Source of the DNA: Bradyrhizobium sp. NAS96.2
GTDB taxonomy: Bacteria > Pseudomonadota > Alphaproteobacteria > Rhizobiales > Xanthobacteraceae
DNA length: 64,000 bases
Direction: 5' to 3'
Assembly (NCBI RefSeq): GCF_001908235.1
Contig: NZ_LGHK01000022.1
Span: forward strand, 1-64,000
Shown here piece by piece: positions 9,040-17,943 of this stretch (positions within the stretch are counted from its first letter, which is position 1; every line of letters begins with the position of its first letter). The notes beneath the pieces were generated by a model. It worked only from the letters and a program-made list of their open reading frames with translations, was not told where the DNA came from and did not search any database. The position numbers and the translations under genes were made by a program.

Positions 9040-10152
9040 CTAGCTCCAATTTGCCGGCGCATGCAACCGCCGCAGCGCCCTTCCGTTCGTCATGAAGAGG
9101 TGGCAGTCTGCCGGCGAAGCCGCAAGACGAACCTTGCCGGCCCCCTTGGGCGGCTCGGGCTTGGGCGCCTTTGCCACCACGGATTCCCTGCCTGCACGGC
9201 CGTAGATGTAGGTGACGCTGCCAAGATGCTCGACGAAATCGACGTCGAGCTCAATTCCGATGTCGGTCTTTTCTGCTGCGGATCGGGAGAAATCATCCGG
9301 ACGAATTCCGAGTGTGATCGGCTTGCCGACGAGCAATTCATCCGAATGGACCGGGACGGAGACGCGCGCGCCCGCGTCGAGCTTGACGTCCACGCCCGCA
9401 TCATGCGCCGCCTCGATGTGGCCGTTGAGAAAATTCATTTTTGGCGAGCCGATGAACCCGGCCACGAACCGAGATGCCGGATTATGATAGAGATCGTGAG
9501 GGCTTCCTACTTGCTCGATATTGCCGTCCTTGAGCACGACGATCTTGTCGGCCATCGTCATTGCCTCGACCTGGTCGTGGGTGACATAGATCATGGTGTT
9601 TCCAAGCTGCTTGTGCAGCTTGGCAATCTGCACCCGCATCTGGACCCGCAAATCAGTATCCAGGTTCGACAGCGGCTCGTCGAACAGGAACACTTTGGGC
9701 TCGCGCATAATGGCACGTCCAATCGCCACACGCTGCCTCTGCCCGCCCGAGAGTTGTCGAGGTTTGCGGTCGAGCAGGTGAGCGATCTGCAGCAGCGATG
9801 CGATCTCCGCGACTCTGATATCAATCCTGGCTCTCGCTACTTTGGCCATACGCAGAGGGAACGCAAGGTTTTCGCGCACAGTCATGTGCGGATAAAGTGC
9901 GTAGCTCTGAAACACCATGCCAAGGTTTCTGTCAGCCGCATCAACGTCGTTGACGACTTTGTTGTCGATCAAGAGCCGCCCGCCACTGATACGCTCCAGG
10001 CCTCCGATCATTCGCAGCAGTGTCGACTTGCCCGAGCCGGATGGTCCGACAAAAACGACGAATTCGCCATGATCGATGGCCAGGTCAATATTACGCAAGA
10101 TCGGGATGGTCCCATAGGCCTTATTGACGTCTTCCAAACGAACATGAGCCAT
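9040..10152 (-). CDS. Carbohydrate ABC transporter ATPase (MalK/UgpC family)
   Basis: This 370-residue ATPase energises the CUT1-type importer encoded at 12680-15944. All ABC motifs are intact: Walker [10 protein letters not shown], signature [14 protein letters not shown], Walker [13 protein letters not shown] and the switch His in THDQ. The C-terminal 130 residues form the MalK-type regulatory/TOBE region. The ATG at 10152 follows GAGAGGAGAGG and shares bases with the stop of the HAD gene (TGATG), so translation is coupled. A longer reading from 10194 has no support. Confidence 0.92.
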   Translation of the reverse strand: MAHVRLEDVNKAYGTIPILRNIDLAIDHGEFVVFVGPSGSGKSTLLRMIGGLERISGGRLLIDNKVVNDVDAADRNLGMVFQSYALYPHMTVRENLAFPLRMAKVARARIDIRVAEIASLLQIAHLLDRKPRQLSGGQRQRVAIGRAIMREPKVFLFDEPLSNLDTDLRVQMRVQIAKLHKQLGNTMIYVTHDQVEAMTMADKIVVLKDGNIEQVGSPHDLYHNPASRFVAGFIGSPKMNFLNGHIEAAHDAGVDVKLDAGARVSVPVHSDELLVGKPITLGIRPDDFSRSAAEKTDIGIELDVDFVEHLGSVTYIYGRAGRESVVAKAPKPEPPKGAGKVRLAASPADCHLFMTNGRALRRLHAPANWS

Positions 10153-10979
10153 CAGCCTCTCCTCTCTCGCAGGCGTCCAGCCAGCGCCGGCCACATTCCA
10201 ATCTCTGCCAGGCTGGACACGATGAAATCAGGCGGCGTCAAGGATGGATCATCTGCGGGCGGCACGCCGGTCGTGACCAGCACGGTCGGAAGACCAGCTC
10301 GCTTGCCAGCCTGAATATCCGTCGCAATCTGGTCTCCGATCATCATCGTGGCGCTGCGCGCGGTCCCAAGGCGCGCGATTGCGGTTTCGATCATGTGCGG
10401 CTCGGGCTTACCGACAATGAGAGGCTCAACCTTCGTAGCAGCAGCCACAGCGGTGATCGTAGCTCCCGCCCCTGGCTCGAATCCACCTGCTGTCGGCAAG
10501 AGGAGGTCGGGGTTGGTGCCGATGAATGCTGCTCCATTCAGGATGGCGTCGGCTGCAATCCGCATCTTTTCATGGGTGATCTGACGGTCGAGCCCCATGA
10601 CCACAGCTTGGGGCTTTCGATCGGTCACTTCGAACCCCATCCCGGTTACAGCCCTGACAAGAGATGGCGCGCCGATGACAAACACGCGCATGAAGTCCGG
10701 GTATCTCGTGCGGATGAGTTCGGCGGCCGTAATGGCGCTCGTGACCACGTCTTTCGGTGCGATGCAAAGCCCAAAACTCTCGAGTTTGCGAACAATATCC
10801 TCCGGCGTATGGGTGGAGTTGTTCGTCACGAAGCACAACGGCACACCGGCCGCTTGCCAAGCTGCAAATGCCTGGATGGCATCGACAATCGCATCGTTTC
10901 CGCGATAGGCGACGCCATCGAGATCCGAGATGATGCCTTCGACCGGCGGCCAGTTGAGGAATGCACCTGCGTTAGCCAT
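10152..10979 (-). CDS. HAD-superfamily phosphatase (NagD-like, class IIA)
   Basis: This 275-residue protein is a haloacid-dehalogenase phosphatase of the NagD/4-nitrophenylphosphatase type. It shows motif I as DLDGVAYRG, motif II as [13 protein letters not shown], motif III Lys in VGKPEPHM and motif IV as [13 protein letters not shown]. It would dephosphorylate a small phosphorylated metabolite, plausibly a product of the PfkB kinase in the same operon. It overlaps the SDR stop by 8 bp and is coupled to the ATPase downstream. Confidence 0.88.
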   Translation of the reverse strand: MANAGAFLNWPPVEGIISDLDGVAYRGNDAIVDAIQAFAAWQAAGVPLCFVTNNSTHTPEDIVRKLESFGLCIAPKDVVTSAITAAELIRTRYPDFMRVFVIGAPSLVRAVTGMGFEVTDRKPQAVVMGLDRQITHEKMRIAADAILNGAAFIGTNPDLLLPTAGGFEPGAGATITAVAAATKVEPLIVGKPEPHMIETAIARLGTARSATMMIGDQIATDIQAGKRAGLPTVLVTTGVPPADDPSLTPPDFIVSSLAEIGMWPALAGRLRERRG

Positions 10980-11745
10980 TCATCAGCATCCCGCCGTTCA
11001 CGTGGACGATCTGCCCGGTCATGTAGGAGGCTGCCGGACTTGCGAGGAATACGGCTAGCCCCGCGATATCATCCGGCACGCCTACCCGGCCCAAAGGGAT
11101 GCGGCCGCTGTGGCGCGCCTCGGTCTCCTCACGTGGACGCCCATGCATCGGCGTATCGATGATACCTGGCGCGATTGCGTTCACATTGATCTTGAGGGGC
11201 GCGCATTCGTAGGCGAGCAGCTTGGTGACGTCGTGAACGATCGCTTTCGACAAGCAATAATCGGCACCGCCGGCCTGGTAGTTGAAGACTGCCCCCTGCG
11301 AGGACAGCGAGGAGCCGACATTGACGATGCGCCCGCCCTTCGCCTTCATGAAGCGCTCGATCGCCAGTTTGGAGCAGCGCAGGACGGCGACCGAGTTGAT
11401 CTGGATGGTTCGCTCAATCTTCTCCGCACTGCCGTTCAGGAGCGGCTGAGCAGACTTAATACCGGCATTATTGACCAGCACGTCGAGCCGGCCAAACCGC
11501 GTGGCAACTTCGTCGAGGACTCTGGCAACATCTTCCTCGCGCGCGACGTCCATCGCCATCGGCAATACACCATTGCCAAAACGCAGGCTTGCCAGTGTGT
11601 CTCTAAGGCTTTCAAGGTTAGCATCGGTAGCAAGGACGTTTGCCCCTCCCGCCCGAAATGCATTCACAATGGCGGAGCCGATACCCCCACCGGCCCCGGT
11701 CACAAGTACCGTTCTATCCGAGACTGAAAACTGATGTTCGCTCAT
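10972..11745 (-). CDS. Short-chain dehydrogenase/reductase
   Basis: This 257-residue classical SDR is an NAD(P)-dependent oxidoreductase, probably acting on a polyol or keto-sugar given its neighbours. The cofactor site is TGAGGGIG and the structural NNAG is present. The catalytic Ser is in NVGSSLSS and the Tyr-Lys pair in YCLSK. It ends with the usual SDR tail (GLAVFLASPAASYMTGQIVHVNGG). It is coupled by ATGA to the kinase upstream. Confidence 0.9.
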   Translation of the reverse strand: MSEHQFSVSDRTVLVTGAGGGIGSAIVNAFRAGGANVLATDANLESLRDTLASLRFGNGVLPMAMDVAREEDVARVLDEVATRFGRLDVLVNNAGIKSAQPLLNGSAEKIERTIQINSVAVLRCSKLAIERFMKAKGGRIVNVGSSLSSQGAVFNYQAGGADYCLSKAIVHDVTKLLAYECAPLKINVNAIAPGIIDTPMHGRPREETEARHSGRIPLGRVGVPDDIAGLAVFLASPAASYMTGQIVHVNGGMLMNG

Positions 11746-12683
11746 TCCAACTCCACGATCGCTTGAGACTTCAGAAACTCGTCAACCGCCTCCGCGGTCG
11801 GCATGGAGCTTTGAGCTCCGCGCCGCGTCACGCACAGTGCCGCTACGGCCAGCGCTCTCTTCACCGCATCCCTTAAAGGCAGCCCTTGGGCAAGCGACGC
11901 CGCGAAAGCACCGTTGAAAGCATCTCCGGCGGCCGTGGTATCAACGACCTTGACCGGAAAGGCAGGCAGGGCAAAAGAGCGCTTTGCATCGGCATAATAA
12001 GCTCCTTTTGCACCCAGGGTGATCAGCGCGGCAGCTGGCCCGAGATCAAGAAGCCTCACGGCCGCGTGCGCGGCACTATCGAAGTCAGTGACTTCGATTC
12101 CTGTTAGCTCGAAAGTTTCCCTCTGGTTCGGCGTGACGAAATCAACGCTTCTCCACGCTTTCGATGAAAGCCCCGGCCTCACCGGGGCGGGGTTGAAAAT
12201 GAGCTCGAAGCTCTTGTCGGCCTTGATCTCGAAGAGCCGGTTGAGCGCTGGGATCGGCAAACCCATTTCAGCGACGACGATTGCGTCGGGCTCGATGAAT
12301 TCGGCCGCGCTCTGGACCATGTCCGCCGTCACATTCAGATTGGCACCAGGATCTATGACGATCATGTTGGAGCCATCGTCTCCGACCATGACCAGCGCCG
12401 AACCCGAGACTTCCCCTGGCGCGATCCCGATTGCCTCCGTGCAAACGCCGGCCTCTCGCAGCGACTGGAGCAGGGAGCGACCAACATCATCATCGCCAAG
12501 ACGCGTGTAGAAATGGGTCTTGAGCCCAAGTCGGGCAGCGGCAACGGCCTGATTGGCGCCCTTACCGCCCGCGTGGCGGGTCAATGTGCCCATCAGGCTC
12601 TCACCCGGGATGGGAAGCCGCTCGACATTGAAGCAGAAATCGAGATTCGTCGTTCCGAAGAACATCAATGGCCTGGCAGTCAT
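11742..12683 (-). CDS. PfkB/ribokinase-family sugar kinase
   Basis: This 313-residue kinase of the PfkB family phosphorylates a sugar or sugar-like substrate with ATP. The N-terminal signature is GGKGANQAVAAARLG and the C-terminal catalytic signature is DTTAAGDAFNGAFAASLA, with the catalytic Asp in GDAF. The substrate is unknown. It overlaps the permease gene upstream and the SDR gene downstream by four bases each, in the pattern of a coupled uptake-phosphorylation-oxidation operon. Confidence 0.9.
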   Translation of the reverse strand: MTARPLMFFGTTNLDFCFNVERLPIPGESLMGTLTRHAGGKGANQAVAAARLGLKTHFYTRLGDDDVGRSLLQSLREAGVCTEAIGIAPGEVSGSALVMVGDDGSNMIVIDPGANLNVTADMVQSAAEFIEPDAIVVAEMGLPIPALNRLFEIKADKSFELIFNPAPVRPGLSSKAWRSVDFVTPNQRETFELTGIEVTDFDSAAHAAVRLLDLGPAAALITLGAKGAYYADAKRSFALPAFPVKVVDTTAAGDAFNGAFAASLAQGLPLRDAVKRALAVAALCVTRRGAQSSMPTAEAVDEFLKSQAIVELE

Positions 12684-13540
12684 TTTACGGCACCGAAGGT
12701 AAGGCCACGTTCAAGGTGACGCTGGCCGATCACGATCAGAATGACGGGAATGATCATCGTCACAACCAGCCCCGCCGCCATGACAGGGTAGAACTGGACG
12801 CCCGGGTTGAGCAGCTTGAGAAGCGCGACGGTGACCGGCGCCTTGGTCGAGCTGAGGATCAGTCCCAAGGCGAAGTTGTGCCACGCAAGCAAAAAGATGA
12901 GCAACGAGGCCCCGATCAGACCCGGCTTCAAAAGAGGCAGCACGATGTGCAACACGACCCGAACGGGTTTGGCCCCATCCATGGCAGCCGCCTCCTCGAT
13001 GTCTTTCGGGATGTCTTCTATATAGGAGCGACTCAGCCACACGATCATCGGCAATGTGACGACCTGGTAGACCCAGATCATGCCGACATAGGTGTCATAC
13101 AGTCCAATGGCCTGGAAGATGCTGAAGAGCGGGATGACGACCAGCAGTACCGGGGCGAAGCGAAATCCAAGAATGAAAAAGGCAATGTCTTCCTTGAGGG
13201 GTATGTCTCGCCGCGCTAGGACGTAGCCGGCAGGCACGCCAAAGAGCAGAGAGATGATGACGGAGCCGAGCGCGATGACGACGCTGTTCGCGATCGGCGT
13301 CAGGAAGTCGACTTTGATGGTGCCATAGCTGGTCGCTCCTGCCTGCGCGACATCAAACAACACCCGAAAGTTCTCCAGTGTCGGCACGAACAGGACGGTT
13401 GGCGGCCACGTCATGACCTCAGCCTGCTGCTTCAGCGACATGATCACGATCCAGGCAAGTGGAAAGACCAGGATCAATGCGCAAATGCCGACAAACAGGT
13501 TGAGGATCAAATTGGTGGAGGTCGTGCGTTTGATTCGCAT
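12680..13540 (-). CDS. Carbohydrate ABC transporter permease (MalG type)
   Basis: This 286-residue inner-membrane permease has six predicted helices and the EAA loop (EEAAAMDGAKPVRVVLHIVLP) that docks on the ATPase. The ATG at 13540 gives MRIKRTTS, a basic N-terminus before the first helix. The open frame continues 101 codons upstream only because it shadows the other permease gene. It lies 11 bp after that permease. Confidence 0.9.
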   Translation of the reverse strand: MRIKRTTSTNLILNLFVGICALILVFPLAWIVIMSLKQQAEVMTWPPTVLFVPTLENFRVLFDVAQAGATSYGTIKVDFLTPIANSVVIALGSVIISLLFGVPAGYVLARRDIPLKEDIAFFILGFRFAPVLLVVIPLFSIFQAIGLYDTYVGMIWVYQVVTLPMIVWLSRSYIEDIPKDIEEAAAMDGAKPVRVVLHIVLPLLKPGLIGASLLIFLLAWHNFALGLILSSTKAPVTVALLKLLNPGVQFYPVMAAGLVVTMIIPVILIVIGQRHLERGLTFGAVK

Positions 13541-13551
13541 ACGTTGGCTCC

Positions 13552-14508
13552 TTAGCTGACCCGCTGACGAACGAAGCGCCACAGCTTCACCATGGCAACC
13601 GTTCCGATCAGCACAATCATCCAATTGACGACCATAAGTGCGGCACCACGCCCAAAGGCGAGATTCTGGAACGCGGTAATATAAGCGCGCACCGAAAGCA
13701 CGGAGGTGCTGTTTCCGGGCCCGCCTTGCGTTGTCCCGAAGATGATGTCGAACTGATTGAGGGATTCGATCAGCCGAAACACTGCGGCAATCAAAATATA
13801 TGGAGCAATGAGCGGCAACTCGATGTGCCAGAAGGTTGCCCACGCCTTCGCGCCGTTGACTCGCGCGGCCTCTCTCACCTCTTCATTGATCCCCTGAAGG
13901 CCAGCGAAGGTGATGAGCGCAAAGAATGGCGTATACGTCCAGACGTCAATGACGACCAGCGAGAACATCGCGGTGTTTGGATCCGAGATCCAAGCAAAAC
14001 GGCCAATTCCTGCAAGGGACAGCAGGTAGTTCATGATGCCGTTCTGCGGGTCCATCATCGTTGTCCACATCAGCGCAACGCTCATTGGAGGCAGGACGAG
14101 TGGCAGGAGAATGACGGGCCGCATCACACGCGCAAGGATGACTTCGGTTGCGAACAGCTTCGCAAGTACGAGTCCGAATACAGCCTGCGCAAGTACCGCC
14201 GATCCAGCGTAGACGAGGGTGGCACGAACGCTGTTCCAAAAATCGCCTGTTTTGATCAGCGCTGCGTAGTTGTCGAGGCCAATGAAGTGGACCTGCGGCC
14301 GGCCGAACTTGAGATCCGTTAGCGACTGAAAGACGCCATAGAAAAATAGCAAAAGAAAGCCAAGAAGTATGGTGATGGCGGGAGCGAGTGCGGCGATGCT
14401 CCACCAGTCAAGCCGGGACTCCACGGTGACCGCCTCATCTTTGGACGAGGCAAGCTGACCGGTCGAGGACTGGAGCGTCACGATTGCATCGGATCTTTGA
14501 AAATCCAT
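13552..14508 (-). CDS. Carbohydrate ABC transporter permease (MalF type)
   Basis: This 318-residue permease, read from the ATG at 14508, pairs with the MalG-type subunit. It has six hydrophobic segments after a polar N-terminal stretch and an EAA loop REAARVNGAKAWATFWHIELP. An upstream start at 14565 would overlap the binding-protein stop and add 19 low-complexity residues, so the later start is preferred, although its ribosome-binding site is only fair (GGTGAG). Confidence 0.88.
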   Translation of the reverse strand: MDFQRSDAIVTLQSSTGQLASSKDEAVTVESRLDWWSIAALAPAITILLGFLLLFFYGVFQSLTDLKFGRPQVHFIGLDNYAALIKTGDFWNSVRATLVYAGSAVLAQAVFGLVLAKLFATEVILARVMRPVILLPLVLPPMSVALMWTTMMDPQNGIMNYLLSLAGIGRFAWISDPNTAMFSLVVIDVWTYTPFFALITFAGLQGINEEVREAARVNGAKAWATFWHIELPLIAPYILIAAVFRLIESLNQFDIIFGTTQGGPGNSTSVLSVRAYITAFQNLAFGRGAALMVVNWMIVLIGTVAMVKLWRFVRQRVS

Positions 14509-14561
14509 CTCACCATTCTCTAAATGCAAAGGCGGCGGCGTTGATGCTCCCCCGGGCCGCT

Positions 14562-15944
14562 TCACATGGACGAGCGGATTTCGGAGGCAAGATCAGCCAG
14601 CGTGGCCTTCACGTCAGCTCCATTGACCATTTTTTGCATGGCCACGGCCCAGGCGTTCATCGCTTCGGCAAAGCCGACACGAGCTGTAAAGGCCAGTTGC
14701 GCCCTGTCCTGGACGGTCTTGAACGTGTCGACGAAGTTGCTGAACTCCGGCTTTGCCGCGTATTCGAGCCAGGCCTTGTCGCTCCAGGTAGAGGCTCGCG
14801 GAGAGTTGACGAGCTTGCCGGCGACTGCGCCGTTCAGCTCGACTTGCTTTGACGTTGCCCATTGGATGAACAGCCAGGCTGCCCCCTTCTTCCGGGAGGC
14901 GGCATTGATCGCAAGAGACCAGATCCAGATATTGGATTCGAAATCCTTGTTAGGAGCGTGCAGCGGAGGCGCGAATGCGATCTTCCCCGAAGCAGGCTTG
15001 CCGGCGACGTCGTTCCAAAAGCCGAACATATTGGAATCGATCGCCATCGCCGTTCGTCCCGAATTGATGCCGTCGACCACTTGGTACCAGTTGTCGTTGG
15101 CAAAGGACGGAGCCGCGCACTTCTTGATCATGTCCACATAGTCCGTGTGGAACGCCATCGACTCGGGCGAGTCGAGGCCCGTGTCCAGCTTGCCGTCCTT
15201 GACGATGAAATCATGCACGCCATAGGATTTTGCAATCGAGATCGCTGCCGTGTGGATGCTGCTCCAAAATCGTACACCACGCACGCCCAAAGGCGTGATC
15301 GCGGGGTCCGCAGCCTTCAGCTTTTCGCAGGCGGCGGACATCTCCGGCGGGGTGGTTGGGACCTTGAGGCCGTATTTGTCGAGAATGTCCTTGCGGTAGA
15401 ACAGCTGGATATTCTCAAAGCCGTGCGGGACAGCCCACACCTGGCCGCTTCCCGGTTCAATCTGCCCTTCCTTGACCTTCCAGGTCAGCGCATCGCGCAA
15501 TGCAGGGAAGAAATCCTTGTAGTCGTAGCCAACTGCCGTCAGTTTCGGATCGCTCAGGTAGCGGTCGAGCGGCTCAAGCAACTGGCCAGGTGCGAGATCC
15601 CACGCGGGCTGAATGCCGGTACCCACAACGTCCCAGCTCGGCGATTTTGTGCTGAGTTGGATCGTCAGCTTGTTCCAATAGGCATCGTCCGGATAAAGTT
15701 CTGGCGTCACCTTGATGCCGGTGAGCTTCTCGAATTCCGGCAGTTGGGCTGCGACCGCGTCGGCATACGGATGAATGTCGTAGGCCCAGACGATCGACGT
15801 GCCTTCAAACTGGCGCCAGTTGACATCATCCGCCTTGGCTTGGTTCAACGCCGCGGCCGTTCCGGTCAAGAGCGCGGAGCAGATCAGAACTCTTCTGGTA
15901 AAACTAGCGGAATGACCGCGAGAAGCGGCAACCTTCCTTGGCAT
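14562..15944 (-). CDS. Extracellular solute-binding protein, family 1
   Basis: This 460-residue periplasmic binding protein is the receptor of a CUT1 carbohydrate importer and the first gene of an eight-gene operon. The ATG at 15944 follows CGGAGGGAATC; the 12 codons before it are unsupported. A signal peptide is visible (basic start, hydrophobic core, cleavage near NQAKADDVNW, with some Tat-like character). The mature part has the typical TGIKVTPELYPDDAYWNKLTIQ and LYYRKDILDKYGLKVPTTP-like segments of the family. Operator copy C lies about 120 bp upstream. The ligand is unknown. Confidence 0.9.
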   Translation of the reverse strand: MPRKVAASRGHSASFTRRVLICSALLTGTAAALNQAKADDVNWRQFEGTSIVWAYDIHPYADAVAAQLPEFEKLTGIKVTPELYPDDAYWNKLTIQLSTKSPSWDVVGTGIQPAWDLAPGQLLEPLDRYLSDPKLTAVGYDYKDFFPALRDALTWKVKEGQIEPGSGQVWAVPHGFENIQLFYRKDILDKYGLKVPTTPPEMSAACEKLKAADPAITPLGVRGVRFWSSIHTAAISIAKSYGVHDFIVKDGKLDTGLDSPESMAFHTDYVDMIKKCAAPSFANDNWYQVVDGINSGRTAMAIDSNMFGFWNDVAGKPASGKIAFAPPLHAPNKDFESNIWIWSLAINAASRKKGAAWLFIQWATSKQVELNGAVAGKLVNSPRASTWSDKAWLEYAAKPEFSNFVDTFKTVQDRAQLAFTARVGFAEAMNAWAVAMQKMVNGADVKATLADLASEIRSSM

Positions 15945-16061
15945 GATTCCCTCCGAAAGGCTCTTTGGCCCATAAACCACGCGCCCCTCCTCTTTTCAGA
16001 GGTCGCAGTATCGGAAGGCTAATCCTCATTATCCGGGCGTAAGCGGCATTTCACATTCCGA

Positions 16062-16079
16062 TTGGGTAAGATTGGGTAA
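16062..16079. promoter_or_regulatory. Tandem TGGGTA operator, copy C
   Basis: TTGGGTAAGA is followed by TTGGGTAA, 118 bp upstream of the binding-protein ATG at 15944 and 82 bp from the first in-frame start. The stretch 16080-16514 to the right holds no convincing gene. Confidence 0.55.
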
Positions 16080-16514
16080 CTGGAATAATCTGTAAATCAG
16101 AATGCGATCGCAGTTTGGAGCAAGCGTTGCTCAAGCCAGACCGCTCCAACAAACTGCTGGGACGGGCGCTAGATATCCGGTGTCTCTTTCGCCAGGTGCA
16201 CGATGTCGAGCGGCCGATGCGATTGAACGTCCGCGCCTATTGGCTGCAGGCAAACAGCCATCGATCTCTGCGCCCGTTTTTGAGCCGGTGCGCGAACGTT
16301 TATCGGGCCTCTAAAGGCGCGGCCTAAGTACCCGCATTTCGCCGGGCCTTCTTTGACGGCGCGCGCAATGACAGCGGGAGCCGCCGATAGCAATTGACAC
16401 TGTCGCATTCAAAATCGCGGCGCTCCTGGTCCGCCCGATGAATGATTAGGATCGGGAAACCGAGCATTGCTCGGTCGGCGCTTGGCTCTTAGGATGATCG
16501 CAGCCCGTCTTTTG

Positions 16515-17927
16515 CTAGCAGATTGCAACGCGGAGGTTGTTGGTCGCACCCTTTTGTCCAAACGGTACGCCAGAGACCACGACGGCCAAGTCACCAGCTT
16601 GCACGTAGCCTTCATGGCGTGCTACCGCGGCGGCCATCCTCGTCATATCCTCATAGTTGGAAGGGTCGTCAGAAACGACACTCTGCACGCCCCACAAGAG
16701 ACACATCCGCCTTGCGACCCTCGCATCCGGAGTGAGAGCAAGAATTGACACCGGCGGTCGCTTGCGAGCGATCCGCGCGGCTGTGGTTCCGCTCGCCGTG
16801 AACCCGATGATCGCCCTTGCATCGATGGCGGCCGCAAGGTCTGCTCCAGCGGCGGCAACTGCATGCGGTGGCGTAATCTCGTCGTCAGCTTGGGAGGCTT
16901 GGAGGATCGAACGATAGAGGTGATGCCGCTCCGTACTTCCAATGATTCTATCCATCATGGCGACCGCTTCGATCGGATAGGCACCGCTCGCCGTTTCAGC
17001 AGACAGCATGAGTGCATCTGCACCGTCATAGACAGCGGTCGCTACATCGGACGCTTCGGCACGCGTGGGCGTCGGGGCGGCCACCATCGAATCCAGCATC
17101 TGCGTTGCGACGATGACGGGCTTTCCAGTTCGCCGACAGGCGCGGACGAGTTCCTTTTGTCGACCAGGGACCTGTTCAGGCGGGATTTCGACGCCGAGAT
17201 CACCGCGGGCGACCATGATGCCGTCTGACAGCTGAATGATATCGTCGATACGATTGAGCGCCATAGGCGTCTCGATCTTGGCTATCAGGCCCGCGGCATC
17301 GCCAATCATGGCCCTGGCCTCGAGCAGGTCTGAAGGCTTCTGAACGAATGACAGAGCGATCCAGTCGACCCCAAGCTCAAGGCCGAATGTGAGGTCGGCG
17401 CGATCTTTCTCTGTCAGAGGAGAAATGTCGAGCAATGCCCCTGGCAGGTTTACGCCCTTGTGATCACTGATCACACCTCCGGCAACGACTCGCGCGACGA
17501 TCTCGTCTTCCGCGGGTCTTTCGACGCTCAGGCGCACGCGACCATCATCAATGAGAAGGTCTTGGCCAGGATGTGCGGCCGCGAATATTTCCGGATGAGG
17601 CAGCGGAATCGATTGCTTTCCGCCTGCCTCGCGCTCGATCACGAAACGAACCGTTTCACCGGCATGCAGAGCCAGCTTGCCACCTTCAAGGGAGCCGATG
17701 CGGATTTTTGGTCCTTGTAGATCCTGCAGCACGCCGATTGGCGTGCTGAATTCTCGCTCCAGATCCCGAATCGCGGCATAGACTTTTGCATGATCGTCGC
17801 GAGATCCGTGACTAAAATTTAAGCGGAACGTATCGGCACCCGAGAGGTAAAGAGCGCGGATCCCATCGGGTGCAGCAGTCGCTGGGCCAAGGGTTGCGAC
17901 GATCTTAGCAAGGCGCGAGCGACGCAT
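16515..17927 (-). CDS. pyk: Pyruvate kinase
   Basis: This 470-residue glycolytic enzyme transfers phosphate from PEP to ADP. It begins KIVATLGPA, with substrate and metal segments NFSHGSRDDH, IAKIETPMALNRIDDI and MVARGDLGVEIPPEQVPGRQKELVRACR, and the K+/PEP segment TQMLDSM. The true start is the ATG at 17927; the open frame runs another 67 codons upstream into the neighbouring gene. It lies 16 bp behind the GapN-like gene, so it is likely the last gene of that operon. A second, housekeeping copy is expected elsewhere in the genome, making this a pathway-dedicated isozyme. Confidence 0.93.
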   Translation of the reverse strand: MRRSRLAKIVATLGPATAAPDGIRALYLSGADTFRLNFSHGSRDDHAKVYAAIRDLEREFSTPIGVLQDLQGPKIRIGSLEGGKLALHAGETVRFVIEREAGGKQSIPLPHPEIFAAAHPGQDLLIDDGRVRLSVERPAEDEIVARVVAGGVISDHKGVNLPGALLDISPLTEKDRADLTFGLELGVDWIALSFVQKPSDLLEARAMIGDAAGLIAKIETPMALNRIDDIIQLSDGIMVARGDLGVEIPPEQVPGRQKELVRACRRTGKPVIVATQMLDSMVAAPTPTRAEASDVATAVYDGADALMLSAETASGAYPIEAVAMMDRIIGSTERHHLYRSILQASQADDEITPPHAVAAAGADLAAAIDARAIIGFTASGTTAARIARKRPPVSILALTPDARVARRMCLLWGVQSVVSDDPSNYEDMTRMAAAVARHEGYVQAGDLAVVVSGVPFGQKGATNNLRVAIC

Positions 17928-17943
17928 CTTGGATGCTCCAACT

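Noticed and set aside
9061..10314. 417-codon plus-strand ORF opposite the MalK-type ATPase
   Set aside because: It mirrors an ATPase with all ABC motifs intact, and its translation has no recognisable family.
14862..16022. 386-codon plus-strand ORF opposite the solute-binding protein
   Set aside because: It is antisense to a well-supported binding protein; its length is due to high GC.
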